Shown piece by piece: positions 31,343-44,925 of a stretch of 64,000 bases of DNA (position 1 is the stretch's first letter; every line of letters starts with the position of its first letter). Both the position numbers and the translations under genes were made by a program. The stretch spans positions 1,054,001-1,118,000 of the forward strand of contig NZ_CP065044.1 in the NCBI RefSeq assembly GCF_015689195.1. The letters run 5' to 3'. The stretch comes from Pectobacterium aroidearum (GTDB lineage: Bacteria; Pseudomonadota; Gammaproteobacteria; Enterobacterales; Enterobacteriaceae). The notes beneath the pieces are model-generated. The model was not told the origin of the DNA. It made no database searches and saw only the letters and a list, made by a program, of their open reading frames with translations.

Positions 31343-31432
31343 TTCAGCGATTCCGCGGCGAATCGAATCTGCCATGAGGCGGGTTCATCGTGAATTGAAG
31401 TGATATCTACATCAGACAATGAGGTTAGGGCG

Positions 31433-32317
31433 ATGAAAATTGGTTTTATTGGATTGGGCATCATGGGAAAACCGATGAGTAAAAATCTGCTGAAAGCAGG
31501 TTACTCATTAGTCGTGATGGACAGAAATCTGGACGCGGTCGCGGAAGTGGTTGCGGCAGGCGCTACGGCGGCGGGTACGCCGAAACAGGTTGCGGAGCAG
31601 TGCGACGTTATCATTACCATGCTGCCTAACTCTCCGCACGTTAAAGAAGTGGTGCTGGGGGAAAACGGCGTCATCGAGGGCGCGCGTGCCGGAAGCATTG
31701 TGGTGGACATGAGTTCCATCGCGCCGCTGGCCAGCCGTGAAATTGCTACCGTGCTGGCGGCGAAAGAGATCGCCATGCTGGATGCGCCGGTCAGCGGCGG
31801 TGAACCGAAAGCGATCGACGGCACGCTGTCCGTGATGGTGGGCGGCGATAAAGCACAATTTGACCGCTGCTTTGAGGTTCTGAAATCCATGGCGGGTTCT
31901 GTTGTACATACCGGTGATATCGGCGCGGGCAACGTGACCAAATTGGCGAATCAGGTGATTGTGGCGCTGAACATTGCCGCTATGTCTGAAGCGCTGGTGC
32001 TGGCGACAAAAGCAGGGGTTAACCCGGATCTGGTGTATCAGGCAATCCGCGGCGGGCTGGCGGGCAGCACCGTGTTGGATGCGAAAGCGCCGATGGTGAT
32101 GGATCGTAACTTTAAGCCGGGTTTCCGCATCGATCTGCATATCAAAGATTTGGCGAACGCGCTGGATACCTCACATGGCGTTGGCGCACAGCTGCCGTTA
32201 ACAGCGGCGGTGATGGAAATGATGCAGGCGCTGAAAGCGGACGATCTGGGATCGGCGGACCACAGTGCGCTGGCGTGTTACTACGAAAAACTGGCTAAAG
32301 TTGAAGTTACACGATAA
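31433..32317 (+). CDS. garR: 2-hydroxy-3-oxopropionate (tartronate semialdehyde) reductase
   Basis: GarR reduces tartronate semialdehyde to D-glycerate with NAD(P)H. It has 294 residues when started at ATG 31433, which follows GAGGTTAGGGCG and matches homologues; the longer frame from 31400 is not supported. The Rossmann motif GFIGLGIMGKPMSKNL leads; the 3-hydroxyisobutyrate dehydrogenase family signature and catalytic Lys lie in GAGNVTKLANQVIVALNIA; DLHIKDLANALD is near the C-terminus. It is 90 bases after garL in the same operon. Confidence 0.95.
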   Translation: MKIGFIGLGIMGKPMSKNLLKAGYSLVVMDRNLDAVAEVVAAGATAAGTPKQVAEQCDVIITMLPNSPHVKEVVLGENGVIEGARAGSIVVDMSSIAPLASREIATVLAAKEIAMLDAPVSGGEPKAIDGTLSVMVGGDKAQFDRCFEVLKSMAGSVVHTGDIGAGNVTKLANQVIVALNIAAMSEALVLATKAGVNPDLVYQAIRGGLAGSTVLDAKAPMVMDRNFKPGFRIDLHIKDLANALDTSHGVGAQLPLTAAVMEMMQALKADDLGSADHSALACYYEKLAKVEVTR

Positions 32318-32338
32318 GCCGTGAAGCGATAGTCACGA

Positions 32339-32359
32339 GGCTGGCACAGGATGCCAGCC
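32339..32359 (+). other. Intercistronic hairpin between garR and garK
   Basis: GGCTGGCA-cagga-TGCCAGCC is an 8-bp perfect stem in the 177-base gap. It has no T-run, so it is more likely a processing or stability element than a full terminator. Confidence 0.55.
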
Positions 32360-32494
32360 GACTGGCAGAGAATCATTCTGATCTATCCGATAGATTTCAG
32401 GACCTGCAGCCCTGAAAGCTGGCGGGTATAAGCGCCGTTTCATGAGCGCGCGGATTATTGATGCAATCGGAACGTTGATGAAATCGGATCGTTT

Positions 32495-33640
32495 ATGAAA
32501 ATAGTGATCGCACCGGATTCTTATAAAGAAAGCCTGTCTGCACAAGAAGTTGCTACGCAGATTGAAAAGGGATTTCGTGAAATATTTCCCGATGCCTGCT
32601 ATGTCAAATTGCCCGTTGCAGATGGTGGGGAAGGCACAGTTGAAGCGATGGTCGCTGCGACCGATGGCAAGATTGTGAATGTTAAGGTGACAGGACCGTT
32701 AGGCGATAGCATCGACGCATTTTTTGGCCTGTCTGGCGATGAAAAAACGGCTTTTATTGAGATGGCGGCGGCAAGCGGTCTGGAACGGGTACCTTCGCAG
32801 TTGCGTAACCCATTAAAGACAACCAGCTACGGCACGGGCGAACTGATTCGCTGCGCATTAGATTACGGCATTCGGCACTGCATCATCGGGATTGGCGGAA
32901 GCGCAACCAATGACGGCGGGTCGGGCATGGTGCAGGCGCTGGGCGCCAGGCTGCTGGATAAGCAGGGCGAGCAGATCGGTTTTGGCGGGGGTGAACTCGA
33001 CAAACTCGCTCGCATTGACATCAGCGAGCTGGATGAGCGTATTAAAGGCTGTCGTTTTGAAGTGGCCTGTGATGTGACCAACCCGCTGACGGGGAAACAG
33101 GGCGCATCGGCGATTTTTGGCCCTCAGAAAGGGGCGACGCCGGAGATGATTGAACAGTTGGATAATGCGCTGAAGCATTATGCGGCGGTGATTCGCCACG
33201 ATCTGGATATGGACGTGGAACACGTTCCCGGTGCGGGGGCGGCAGGCGGTATGGGCGCAGCGCTACAGGCTTTTTGCGGCGCTGAACTGCGTCAGGGCAT
33301 TGAGATTGTCACGGAAGCGTTGGGGCTGGATGAACTGGTACGGGATGCTACGCTGGTGATTACCGGAGAAGGGCGCATCGATAGCCAGACGATCCACGGT
33401 AAGGTGCCGATTGGCGTGGCGCGAGTCGCCAAACAGTATAATAAACCGGTCATTGGTATTGCGGGCAGCCTGACGGCAGATGTCGGCGTGGTACATGAAC
33501 ATGGTCTGGATGCGGTATTCAGCGTGCTTTACAACATTTGTTCACTAGAAGAAGCGCTGGATAATGCGGCAGAAAATGTGCGGATGGCGGCACGCAATAT
33601 CGCTGCGACGATCCGGCTGGCGCAGTCAATGTCGCGTTGA
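32495..33640 (+). CDS. garK: Glycerate 2-kinase
   Basis: GarK phosphorylates D-glycerate to 2-phosphoglycerate, which enters glycolysis at enolase. The 381-residue protein begins MKIVIAPDSYKESLSAQEVA and has VADGGEGTVEAMVAATDG, IGIGGSATNDGGSGMVQALG, the PGAGAAGGMGAALQAF glycine-rich segment and TGEGRIDSQTIHGKVPIGVA, all typical of the GarK/GlxK family. It is the last gene of the sugar-acid group; its product feeds the substrate of Eno, encoded about 10 kb away. A convergent hairpin separates it from barA. Confidence 0.96.
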   Translation: MKIVIAPDSYKESLSAQEVATQIEKGFREIFPDACYVKLPVADGGEGTVEAMVAATDGKIVNVKVTGPLGDSIDAFFGLSGDEKTAFIEMAAASGLERVPSQLRNPLKTTSYGTGELIRCALDYGIRHCIIGIGGSATNDGGSGMVQALGARLLDKQGEQIGFGGGELDKLARIDISELDERIKGCRFEVACDVTNPLTGKQGASAIFGPQKGATPEMIEQLDNALKHYAAVIRHDLDMDVEHVPGAGAAGGMGAALQAFCGAELRQGIEIVTEALGLDELVRDATLVITGEGRIDSQTIHGKVPIGVARVAKQYNKPVIGIAGSLTADVGVVHEHGLDAVFSVLYNICSLEEALDNAAENVRMAARNIAATIRLAQSMSR

Positions 33641-33684
33641 GCGCTATTGTGATTCGGCAGGGGACTGGGCTCAACGTCGGTTAA

Positions 33685-33713
33685 CTCTTAGCCACATTTT
33701 ATGTGGCTAAGAG
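33685..33713. terminator. Bidirectional hairpin between garK and barA
   Basis: CTCTTAGCCACAT-ttt-ATGTGGCTAAGAG is a perfect 13-bp stem in the 95-base convergent gap. There is no long T-run on either side, so efficiency is uncertain. Confidence 0.7.
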
Positions 33714-33735
33714 ACAGAGCTATGCCGATCATTGA

Positions 33736-36531
33736 TTACGGAAGTAGCGGCTTGATATGCGGCTGAGCGGCTTTGTTGACGTTGTCGATTTCGTCCAGTA
33801 GCTCCAGCCATTCGGGTTCCAAATCGCTGGCGTGAACGCCTTTACGCAACTGCTGCTCCAGATAGCGGCAAATGCGTTTCAGACGCGGAACGCCGCTGTA
33901 GCTACAACTGCCGTGCAGTTTATGAATCAGTTCGATAATGTCGTCATCCGTCTGACCCTTCAGAACGTTTTCTATCTTCTGCTGAACCTCCGGCAAGAAA
34001 TCCAGCAGCATTTGCAGCAGGTCACGCGCCAATTCCGGTTTGTTGGCCGCCTGTTGTTGCGCCAGCGCCCAGTCGAGAGACAGATGACTATCGTCATGCT
34101 CGTTCAATAAACCTGTTATATCGCCCCGTTCGCGCCTCAGCGGATCCTTCCGCGCATGGCGCGTTAGCACGCTTTTCAGCATCTGTTCGTCTATCGGTTT
34201 AGCCAGATAGTCATCCATACCTGAACGTAGCAAATGTTCACGTTCACCCGTCATGGTTTGCGCCGTCACCGCGATGATAGGTGTGGTGGCATGATGAGGG
34301 ATCTGACGGATCAGCTCGCTGGCGCAAATGCCGTCCATACCCGGCATCTGAATATCCATGAGGATGATGTCGAACTGATGCAGTTTCGCCTGCGCAATCG
34401 CATCCTGACCACTTTCGCACAGGATAATTGTCTCGACCTGCTCTTCCAGCAGCGTGCCGATCAGTTTCAGATTAGCCGGATTATCATCCACCGCCATCAC
34501 ACTCAGCGGCAGACGAGCTGGATGGCGTATGGCACTCGGGTGAGACACAGTCTCATCCGGCAGGAAAGAGAGCTGGAACAGCGTGCTGTCCTGTAACAGT
34601 GGCAGCAGTCTCGGTGCGGCGAGTGGTTTGCTCAGACAGGCATGTACGCCGAAGGTTTTCAGCTGTTCGGCATCCATTTGCGCCAGGCTGGGCAGCGCCA
34701 GAATCACGCAGGGCGCGCGGCGGCAGATGTCGCGCAGTCTGGGCGTGTAGTCGAGCAGTGTGTTGCGATATTGCACGGGAACGCCGAGCAACAGGATATC
34801 GAATTCCCCTTCCGGTAGTTGCTCAAACGTCGGGCTGTAGCTCACGATGAGCGGTGTTTGGCTCAGGATATCCAGCGTAGCTTGCGCGGCGATAGGATGG
34901 TATTCGACGTAGGCCAGATGTTTGCCTTGCAGCATCGTGTAGGCCGGTTCTGTCGGTATGGCGTGAGGGTTGAGTGGCAGCGTGATATGGAACCAGAAGG
35001 TCGATCCCTTGTTGAGCTGGCTCTGGAAGCTGATATCGCCGCCCATCTCTTTGACCAGACGTTGGGTGATGACCAGCCCAAGCCCCGTGCCACCATGACG
35101 GCGTGAAATACTGGTGTCAGCCTGACGGAACGCCTGGAACAGTTGAGATTGCTGCAACTCGGCAATGCCGATACCGGTATCGCGTATTTGCACCTCGAGC
35201 TGGACCTGATGATGTTCCTGCCGACGCTTCTCTACCCGAATATCAATGTTGCCTTGCTCGGTAAATTTAATCGCGTTGCCCAGCAGGTTGGTGATGATTT
35301 GCTGTATCCGTAGCGGATCGCCGACAAACTGCTCGGGCACGTCATTCTGAATACTGAGCGTCAGCTCCAATCCTTTTTCATGTGCCGTGTGCGCCAACAG
35401 CATCACAACATCGTCCAGCGCGTTGTGCAGCGAGAATGGAATATCCTCCAGCACCAGTTTTCCGGCTTCCAGTTTCGAAAAATCCAGCACGTCGTTAATG
35501 ATATTCAGCAGGTTATTGGCGGAGCGTTCGATGGTAAGCAGATAGTCAGTCTGTGTGGTGTTCAGCGGAGTCTTCAACGTCTGGCGCGTGAAACCGATCA
35601 CGCCATTCAGCGGCGTCCTCAGTTCGTGTGACATATTGGCCAGAAACTCTGATTTGATGCGCGCTGCCTCCTGCGCCCGCTTTTTGGCCAGGTCCAGTTC
35701 GACGTTCTGGATCTCCATCTGCTCCAGCGTTTCGCGCAGATCGTAGGTCGCCTGATCGATATTTTGCTGCATCTCTTCGTGGTAGGCGGTCAGCGACATC
35801 GCCATTGAGTTGATGCCGTTTTTCAACATATCCAACTCGCCCAGCATGTATCCTTCTACGCGGCTATCCAACTGCCCACGGCGAATGCGATCGACGGTAT
35901 CAACCATATTACGAATTGGGGTGGTGACATCCCGCATCAGACGATAGGCAAAGAGGACGGCGGCACCCAACGATAGCAGCAGCAAGAGCGTAGCGATGAA
36001 GATTTCCTGATACTGTTGAAGCCGAATAGCGCTGGTGTCCAGTTCGATCACCAGATAGCCGAGAGGCGTGGCGGAGCTGGGCAACACCGGCGGCGTCCCA
36101 CTTGGCATAAATTCGCTGTCATTGACGATCGGCATATGCAGAATCAGCGCGTCATTCGTGTGGTGCAGGTGCAGTTTATTGTAGGAAGGCGCATCGCTGC
36201 TGAGTGGTTGCAATGTCACGTTGTTGCGTACGTTGGTGGTAGCCAATAGCTGATTGCGCGCATCGAACACGCTAATGGTACGAATAATCGTGGAGTGCCG
36301 ACGATGCAGCGTATTGATTAACGCGGGAATCGTGTCCATCTGACGATGGGTAATGGCGTAAGCGCTGATGGTCGCCAGCGGTTCAATGATGCTGGTGCCC
36401 GAATCAGCCAACTGCGACTGCAACTGATTGTAACGATGGATAACGAAGAACGAACTGAGCAGCAGCCCGATCATCAGCGTCGGTGCCAAAATCAGTATCA
36501 ACATCCGTGCACGAAGACTGTATTTGGTCAT
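33736..36531 (-). CDS. barA: Hybrid sensor histidine kinase BarA (GacS/ExpS type)
   Basis: BarA phosphorylates the response regulator UvrY (GacA/ExpA). This controls the Csr/Rsm small RNAs and, in soft-rot bacteria, plant-cell-wall enzymes and virulence. The 931-residue protein (E. coli 918) has an N-terminal helix, a periplasmic sensor, a second helix near residue 180 and HAMP. The HisKA box is [20 protein letters not shown] and the ATPase G-box [11 protein letters not shown] degenerate first receiver and a true receiver with DIQMPGMDG follow, and an HPt domain with [11 protein letters not shown] ends the protein. It is divergent from rlmD, as in E. coli, and its E. coli neighbours gudD-gudX-gudP are also nearby here. 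Confidence 0.96.
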   Translation of the reverse strand: MTKYSLRARMLILILAPTLMIGLLLSSFFVIHRYNQLQSQLADSGTSIIEPLATISAYAITHRQMDTIPALINTLHRRHSTIIRTISVFDARNQLLATTNVRNNVTLQPLSSDAPSYNKLHLHHTNDALILHMPIVNDSEFMPSGTPPVLPSSATPLGYLVIELDTSAIRLQQYQEIFIATLLLLLSLGAAVLFAYRLMRDVTTPIRNMVDTVDRIRRGQLDSRVEGYMLGELDMLKNGINSMAMSLTAYHEEMQQNIDQATYDLRETLEQMEIQNVELDLAKKRAQEAARIKSEFLANMSHELRTPLNGVIGFTRQTLKTPLNTTQTDYLLTIERSANNLLNIINDVLDFSKLEAGKLVLEDIPFSLHNALDDVVMLLAHTAHEKGLELTLSIQNDVPEQFVGDPLRIQQIITNLLGNAIKFTEQGNIDIRVEKRRQEHHQVQLEVQIRDTGIGIAELQQSQLFQAFRQADTSISRRHGGTGLGLVITQRLVKEMGGDISFQSQLNKGSTFWFHITLPLNPHAIPTEPAYTMLQGKHLAYVEYHPIAAQATLDILSQTPLIVSYSPTFEQLPEGEFDILLLGVPVQYRNTLLDYTPRLRDICRRAPCVILALPSLAQMDAEQLKTFGVHACLSKPLAAPRLLPLLQDSTLFQLSFLPDETVSHPSAIRHPARLPLSVMAVDDNPANLKLIGTLLEEQVETIILCESGQDAIAQAKLHQFDIILMDIQMPGMDGICASELIRQIPHHATTPIIAVTAQTMTGEREHLLRSGMDDYLAKPIDEQMLKSVLTRHARKDPLRRERGDITGLLNEHDDSHLSLDWALAQQQAANKPELARDLLQMLLDFLPEVQQKIENVLKGQTDDDIIELIHKLHGSCSYSGVPRLKRICRYLEQQLRKGVHASDLEPEWLELLDEIDNVNKAAQPHIKPLLP

Positions 36532-36587
36532 GGGGTTCCAATGTGGGAGAATTAGAGGATGCCAGGCACCCTATTATTTAATTTAGT

Positions 36588-36786
36588 TATACCTTAAATA
36601 ATTCGAGTTGCAGGAAGGCGGCGACACAGTGAATCCCCAGGAGCTTACTCAGGTAAGTGACTAGGGTGGGCGACAAATCAGCGTCTAGCTGATTTGAACG
36701 CCGCTTGCGGCGGCCCTTTAGGGCGAGGCCATAAGTTGGCCGAGTAACAAAGCCAACGCACATGCAGCTTGAAGTATGACAGGTAT
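36588..36786 (+). repeat. ERIC element with internal insertion (3), between barA and rlmD
   Basis: It carries GTGAATCCCCAGGAGCTTAC and GTAAGTGACTAGGGTGGGCG, the diagnostic central sequences of ERIC repeats, plus the ends TATACCTTAAATAATTCGAG and CAGCTTGAAGTATGACAGGT. The inserted part holds hairpins CAAATCAGC-gtcta-GCTGATTTG, GCCGC-tt-GCGGC and GCCC-ttta-GGGC. It occupies most of the barA-rlmD divergent region, where it could affect either leader. Confidence 0.93.
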
Positions 36787-36830
36787 TTGGGTACAGCCGT
36801 TCAACTTAAGAGATCAATCGATAGCACATT

Positions 36831-38180
36831 ATGGCGCAATTCTACTCTCCAAACCGGCGTGTGACGACCCGGAAAGCGATTCCTGCTAAGAACCTCACTG
36901 TTACGGTCACGTCACTTGACCCGTTTGGGCAGGGAGTGGCGCGTCACGAAGGTAAGACGGTGTTTGTCACGGGTGTACTGCCGGGAGAGCAGGCTGAGGT
37001 CCAACTGACGGAAGATAAACGTCAGTTTTCGCATGCAAAGCTTAAACGCCTGCTGACGCACAGCCCACAGCGCGTTGAACCGCGGTGCCCTCACTTTACC
37101 CGCTGCGGCGGCTGCCAGCAGCAGCACGCGGACATCACGCTGCAACAGAGCAGCAAAACGGCCGCATTAATGCGTCTGATGACGCGGGAAACAGGCGCTG
37201 AGCTGCCTGACGCGTCTCTGATTGCTGGCACACCTTATGCCTATCGGAGGCGCGCGCGGCTTGCGTTATACTTTCAGGCAAAAGAGCAGCGTCTGTTGAT
37301 GGGCTATCGGCAGTCAAATTCTCACGATTTGGTGGATATCAAAGCTTGTCCGGTGCTGCGCCCTGAGCTTGAAGCGCTGCTGCAACCGCTGCGCGACTGC
37401 CTGAGCCGATTAAAGGCGGTGAAGCGTCTTGGGCATGTGGAACTGGTGCAGGCGGAAAACGGTCCGCTGCTGGTGCTGAGGCACCTTGATCCGCTGCATC
37501 CAGCGGATGAGCAAGCGCTGCGAGATTTTGCCGAGCAGCAGGGCGTTTCGGTTTATCTGGCGCCGGATGCCGATTCGCTGACGTGTCTGCACGGCGACGA
37601 GCCGGTTTATCACGTTGCCGGACTGACGCTGGCCTTTAGCCCGCGCGATTTTATTCAGGTCAATGATGCGGTCAACCAGCAGATGGTTGCTCAGGCGCTG
37701 GCGTGGCTGGATGTGCAACCGCAGGATAGAATATTAGATCTGTTTTGCGGTATGGGTAACTTCACGCTACCGCTGGCACAGCGCGCCGCCAGCGTCGTTG
37801 GCGTTGAAGGGGTAACCGCGCTGGTAGAGAAAGGGCGCGAGAATGCCCGACGCAATGCGTTGTCCAATGTCACATTTTTTCACCAAAATCTTGAAGATGA
37901 CGTCACACAGCAGCCGTGGGCGGCCCAGGGTTTTGATAAGATATTACTTGATCCGGCACGTGCGGGCGCGGCAGGCGTGATGGAGCAGATAACCCGACTG
38001 GCACCTAAACGGGTGGTGTATGTTTCCTGTAATGCCACGACGCTAGCGCGCGACAGCAAAGTATTACTGGCGGCAGGTTTTACGCTGGTGAATGTCGCGA
38101 TGCTGGATATGTTTCCACATACCGGGCACCTTGAATCGATGGCACTGTTTTTGCACGATACCGGCACGCGAAAGGCGTAA
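36831..38180 (+). CDS. rlmD: 23S rRNA (uracil-1939-C5) methyltransferase RlmD
   Basis: RlmD (formerly RumA) methylates U1939 of 23S rRNA with S-adenosylmethionine. The 449-residue protein has an N-terminal TRAM domain ([22 protein letters not shown]), the iron-sulfur cysteines [10 protein letters not shown] plus CPVL further on, the SAM-binding motif [16 protein letters not shown] and the catalytic Cys in [14 protein letters not shown]. It lies upstream of relA in the conserved rlmD-relA order and is divergent from barA across an ERIC element. Confidence 0.96.
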   Translation: MAQFYSPNRRVTTRKAIPAKNLTVTVTSLDPFGQGVARHEGKTVFVTGVLPGEQAEVQLTEDKRQFSHAKLKRLLTHSPQRVEPRCPHFTRCGGCQQQHADITLQQSSKTAALMRLMTRETGAELPDASLIAGTPYAYRRRARLALYFQAKEQRLLMGYRQSNSHDLVDIKACPVLRPELEALLQPLRDCLSRLKAVKRLGHVELVQAENGPLLVLRHLDPLHPADEQALRDFAEQQGVSVYLAPDADSLTCLHGDEPVYHVAGLTLAFSPRDFIQVNDAVNQQMVAQALAWLDVQPQDRILDLFCGMGNFTLPLAQRAASVVGVEGVTALVEKGRENARRNALSNVTFFHQNLEDDVTQQPWAAQGFDKILLDPARAGAAGVMEQITRLAPKRVVYVSCNATTLARDSKVLLAAGFTLVNVAMLDMFPHTGHLESMALFLHDTGTRKA

Positions 38181-38233
38181 TAGGCTGCAAAGCGGCGTCG
38201 TTTGCAAGGTGAAGGGTAACGTAGGGAGAAATT

Positions 38234-40468
38234 ATGGTTGCGGTAAGAAGTGCGCATTTGAATACGGCAGGTGAATTTGTCCCTGACGCGTGGATTGCTT
38301 CGCTGGGTATTTCCAGCCAGCAATCATGTGAACGTTTAGCCGAAACCTGGCGTTACTGTGAGCAGCAAACGCAAGATCACCCCGATGCACCGCTACTGCT
38401 GTGGCGCGGCATTGAAATGGTGGAAATCCTGTCCACGCTCAGTATGGACAATGACAGCATGCGCGCAGCGCTGCTCTTTCCACTGGCGGATGCAAACGTG
38501 GTCGATGAGGCCACGCTGGAAGCCGCATTTGGTAAAAACATCGTTGATTTGGTGCATGGCGTGCGCGATATGGATGCAATTCGCCAGCTCAAAGCAACGC
38601 AGAATGACTCTGGCGCGTCTGAGCAGGTCGATAATATCCGTCGCATGTTGCTGGCGATGGTGGAAGATTTCCGCTGCGTGGTCATCAAGCTCGCCGAGCG
38701 GATCGCCCACCTGCGTGAAGTGAAAGATGCCCCGGAAGAAGAACGGGTATTGGCGGCCAAAGAGTGTACCAATATCTACGCGCCGTTGGCGAACCGCTTG
38801 GGCATCGGGCAGTTGAAGTGGGAACTGGAAGATTTCTGCTTCCGCTACCTGCACCCGGATGAATATAAAAAAATTGCCAAACTGCTGCACGAGCGCCGTA
38901 TCGATCGTGCGCAGTACATTGATGATTTTGTTAAAACGCTGCGTGATGCGATGAAAGAAGAGGGCGTGCAGGCAGAGATTTACGGCCGTCCCAAGCATAT
39001 TTACAGCATTTGGCGCAAGATGCAGAAGAAAGCGCTGTCGTTCGATGAGCTGTTTGATGTGCGTGCGGTGCGCATTGTCGTTGAGCGTTTGCAGGACTGC
39101 TACGGGGCACTTGGGATCGTACATACCCATTACCGCCATTTGCCGGACGAGTTTGACGACTACGTCGCCAACCCGAAACCGAACGGTTATCAGTCTATCC
39201 ACACTGTGGTGTTAGGGCCGGGCGGAAAGACGCTCGAAATTCAGATTCGTACGCGCCAGATGCATGAAGATGCCGAGCTGGGCGTCGCGGCACACTGGAA
39301 ATATAAAGAAGGCACCTCGGTAGGCGGACGTTCCGGCTACGAAGGCCGCATTGCCTGGCTGCGTAAACTGCTTGCCTGGCAGGAAGAGATGGCCGATTCG
39401 AACGACGTGCTGGACGAAGTTCGCAGTCAGGTGTTTGACGATCGCGTGTATGTCTTTACGCCGAAAGGCGACGTGGTGGATCTCCCCGCCGGCTCCACAC
39501 CGTTGGATTTTGCTTACCACATTCACAGCGATATCGGGCACCGCTGCATCGGGGCAAAAATCAGTGGGCGTATTGTGCCGTTTACCTATCAGCTGCAAAT
39601 GGGCGATCAGATTGAAATCATCACCCAGAAGCAGCCAAATCCGAGCCGTGACTGGCTGAACCCGAATCTGGGGTATATCACCACCAGCCGCGGACGTTCC
39701 AAGATCCAGAACTGGTTCCGCAAGCAGGATCGCGACAAGAATATTCTGGCGGGACGGCAGATTCTGGATGACGAACTGGCGCATTTGGGAATTAGCCTGA
39801 AAGCGGCGGAGAAATTGCTACTGCCGCGTTACAACGTGAATTCGCTGGATGAATTACTGGCTGCTATCGGCGGCGGCGATGTTCGTCTGAACCAGATGGT
39901 GAATTTCCTGCAATCGCAGTTAAAACAGCCGAGCGCGGAAGAACTGGATCGTGAAGCACTGCGCCAGCTGACGCAGAAATCGCAGCAGCCGCCAACGCGT
40001 ACCCATAAAGATAACGGTCGCGTGGTGGTCGAAGGTGTCGGTAACCTGATGCACCATATCGCGCGCTGCTGCCAGCCGATTCCGGGCGATGAAATCACCG
40101 GGTTCATCACACGCGGTCGTGGGATTTCGATTCACCGCGCGGACTGTGAACAACTGGATGAACTGCGCGCCAGCTCGCCAGAGCGGATTGTGGATGCGGT
40201 ATGGGGCGAAAGCTACTCCAGCGGTTATTCGCTGGTGGTGAGGGTGATTGCCAACGATCGCAGCGGCCTCCTGCGGGATATCACCACGATTCTGGCGAAT
40301 GAGAAGGTCAATGTACTGGGCGTCGCCAGCCGCAGCGACACCAAACAGCAACTGGCAACGATTGATATGGATATCGAGATCTACAACCTGCAAGTGCTGA
40401 GCCGCATTCTGGCGAAGCTCAACCAACTGCCGGATGTGATCGACGCGCGGCGCCAGCAAGGGGCATAA
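38234..40468 (+). CDS. relA: (p)ppGpp synthetase RelA
   Basis: RelA makes (p)ppGpp on ribosomes stalled by uncharged tRNA, the stringent response. The length of 744 residues is identical to E. coli. The N-terminal hydrolase domain is inactive, with FPLADANVVDE replacing the catalytic HD. The synthetase domain has KHIYSIWRKMQKKALSFDEL and EFDDYVANPKPNGYQSIHT with the acidic ExDD motif. A TGS domain (VYVFTPKGDVVDLPAGSTPLDF), a Cys/His-containing region (HIARCCQPIPGDEI) and a C-terminal ACT domain follow. A structured repeat begins 25 bases after its stop, where E. coli carries mazEF. Confidence 0.97.
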   Translation: MVAVRSAHLNTAGEFVPDAWIASLGISSQQSCERLAETWRYCEQQTQDHPDAPLLLWRGIEMVEILSTLSMDNDSMRAALLFPLADANVVDEATLEAAFGKNIVDLVHGVRDMDAIRQLKATQNDSGASEQVDNIRRMLLAMVEDFRCVVIKLAERIAHLREVKDAPEEERVLAAKECTNIYAPLANRLGIGQLKWELEDFCFRYLHPDEYKKIAKLLHERRIDRAQYIDDFVKTLRDAMKEEGVQAEIYGRPKHIYSIWRKMQKKALSFDELFDVRAVRIVVERLQDCYGALGIVHTHYRHLPDEFDDYVANPKPNGYQSIHTVVLGPGGKTLEIQIRTRQMHEDAELGVAAHWKYKEGTSVGGRSGYEGRIAWLRKLLAWQEEMADSNDVLDEVRSQVFDDRVYVFTPKGDVVDLPAGSTPLDFAYHIHSDIGHRCIGAKISGRIVPFTYQLQMGDQIEIITQKQPNPSRDWLNPNLGYITTSRGRSKIQNWFRKQDRDKNILAGRQILDDELAHLGISLKAAEKLLLPRYNVNSLDELLAAIGGGDVRLNQMVNFLQSQLKQPSAEELDREALRQLTQKSQQPPTRTHKDNGRVVVEGVGNLMHHIARCCQPIPGDEITGFITRGRGISIHRADCEQLDELRASSPERIVDAVWGESYSSGYSLVVRVIANDRSGLLRDITTILANEKVNVLGVASRSDTKQQLATIDMDIEIYNLQVLSRILAKLNQLPDVIDARRQQGA

Positions 40469-40492
40469 ATGATGGTTTTGTGTTTTGTCTCA

Positions 40493-40744
40493 AGCGTAAA
40501 AATTACGCTGAGGAAACACAGCCATCCAGGATGAGTGGCATGGATGCCACGAAAGTCGCTGCCGCGTAGGGAACGCGTCAGCGACGGTCCGCCAGATGAC
40601 TGTATTTCCGAAGGCACCGCGAAGCGGCGTAATTCCCGCGTAAAAGACTGGGGTCACGGGGCGGCGTCGATTGGACGCCCCGTGTCGGGCGCGACGCAGT
40701 TGCGGAAATGAGCGTTGGAATATATCGCGCACGAAACCTCCAGC
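40493..40744 (+). repeat. Structured ~250-bp dispersed element, copy B
   Basis: This copy has the same architecture as copies A and C. The closing helix is AATTACGC/GCGTAATT. Hairpins are GTGGC/GCCAC, CGCTGCCGCGT/ACGCGTCAGCG (one C.T mismatch) and CCGC-gaa-GCGG, then CACGGGGCG/CGCCCCGTG with CGATTGGA in the loop. TCGGGCGC and GCGCACGAAAC close the element. It fills the relA-mazG gap, ending about 45 bases before the mazG start, so it must be part of any relA-mazG transcript. Confidence 0.78.
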
Positions 40745-40790
40745 TTGTCTGCAACCTTCGTAAAAATAATTTTTGATTTTCAGGAATATT

Positions 40791-41603
40791 ATGAACGTAT
40801 CTTTGACGAATTTATCCTCCGTCGAGCGCCTGCTCGCCATCATGAAAACCCTCCGCGATCCCGAAAATGGCTGTCCGTGGGACAAGAAACAGACTTTTGA
40901 CACTATCGCGCCCTATACGCTGGAAGAAACGTATGAGGTGCTGGACGCCATCAGCCGTCAGGATTTTGATGATTTGCGCGGTGAGTTAGGGGATTTGCTG
41001 TTTCAGGTGGTGTTTTACGCGCAGATGGCACAGGAAAAGGGCTTGTTCGATTTCTCCGATGTGTGTAATACCATCAGCGACAAGCTGGAACGCCGCCACC
41101 CGCATATTTTTGGAGATCTGACGCTGACGGACAGCGATGCCGTGCTGGCAAATTGGGAGCAGACAAAAGCGCAGGAGCGAGCGGAGAAAGATCGCCATTC
41201 TCAGTTGGATGATATTCCTGATGCGTTGCCTGCCTTGATGAAAGCGCAAAAAATTCAGCAGCGTTGTGCGTCTGTTGGCTTCGATTGGGACAGCCTGGGG
41301 CCGGTGCTCGATAAAGTGTATGAAGAGATTGATGAGGTCATGTTTGAGGCGCGGCAAGCCGTTGTCGATGAAGAAAAATTAGGTGAAGAGATTGGTGATT
41401 TATTATTCGCCACAGTCAATCTCTCTCGTCATCTGGGACACAAGGCCGAGAATGCGTTACAGGCCGCGAATCGTAAGTTCACGCGCCGTTTTCGTGAGGT
41501 AGAACAAATCGTTACGGCATCGGGAAAGACGTTGGAACAGGCAACGCTGGACGAAATGGAAGCCGCGTGGCAGCAGGTGAAAAAACAGGAAATCAGTCAT
41601 TAA
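40791..41603 (+). CDS. mazG: Nucleoside triphosphate pyrophosphohydrolase MazG
   Basis: MazG hydrolyses NTPs and dNTPs to monophosphates and, in E. coli, moderates (p)ppGpp effects. The 270-residue protein starts at ATG 40791 after CAGGAATATT; the frame from 40773 lacks a ribosome site. Two MazG repeats are visible: CPWDKKQTFDTIAPYTLEE and GELGDLLFQVVFYAQMAQEK, then KVYEEIDEVMFEARQ and EEIGDLLFATVNLSRHLG, with the metal-binding EExxE/ExxD positions. In E. coli mazE and mazF lie between relA and mazG; here that toxin-antitoxin pair is missing. Confidence 0.95.
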   Translation: MNVSLTNLSSVERLLAIMKTLRDPENGCPWDKKQTFDTIAPYTLEETYEVLDAISRQDFDDLRGELGDLLFQVVFYAQMAQEKGLFDFSDVCNTISDKLERRHPHIFGDLTLTDSDAVLANWEQTKAQERAEKDRHSQLDDIPDALPALMKAQKIQQRCASVGFDWDSLGPVLDKVYEEIDEVMFEARQAVVDEEKLGEEIGDLLFATVNLSRHLGHKAENALQAANRKFTRRFREVEQIVTASGKTLEQATLDEMEAAWQQVKKQEISH

Positions 41604-41746
41604 TCCCTATTTAGCGATAAAGCCGTTTTTTATTGATTTTAACGTTTTTATTTTATTGTTTTTAAAGGTGATTGTGGGGTGAGGTGAAGGTGGTTTCACC
41701 TCGTCTGCGCGTGTGTTGGAATCGTCACATTGTGTAAAACGAACAT

Positions 41747-41775
41747 TTGTGGCGCTCATCAGGTTCAGGTATACT
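41747..41775 (+). promoter_or_regulatory. pyrG: Probable sigma-70 promoter of pyrG
   Basis: TTGTGG (41747-41752), 17 bases, then TATACT (41770-41775), 54 bases upstream of the pyrG start. The -10 is strong and the -35 is moderate. Confidence 0.6.
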
Positions 41776-41814
41776 ACTTTCCCGTCTTGGTACTTCCATC
41801 GTCTTTAAACCTAA

Positions 41815-43467
<1,653 letters not shown>

Positions 43468-43474
43468 GAGTTAT

Positions 43475-43510
43475 ACGAGCAACGCGCGATCGCTATCGCG
43501 CGTTGCTCGT
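43475..43510 (+). terminator. 16-bp perfect hairpin between pyrG and eno
   Basis: ACGAGCAACGCGCGAT-cgct-ATCGCGCGTTGCTCGT starts 8 bases after the pyrG stop, followed by CTAGGGTTTTAG. It probably attenuates read-through into eno, whose start lies 55 bases beyond the hairpin. Confidence 0.75.
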
Positions 43511-43532
43511 CTAGGGTTTTAGTTCTATCTAA

Positions 43533-44861
<1,329 letters not shown>

Positions 44862-44925
44862 TTACGTCTTTGGTGTATCAGGCCACTGAGAAAACGGCCT
44901 GATATACGCCAACGTGATTAACCCT

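Noticed and set aside
38393..39202. 269-codon frame on the minus strand opposite relA
   Set aside because: It is a shadow of relA with atypical composition (many Ile, His, Gln) and no ribosome site or family resemblance.
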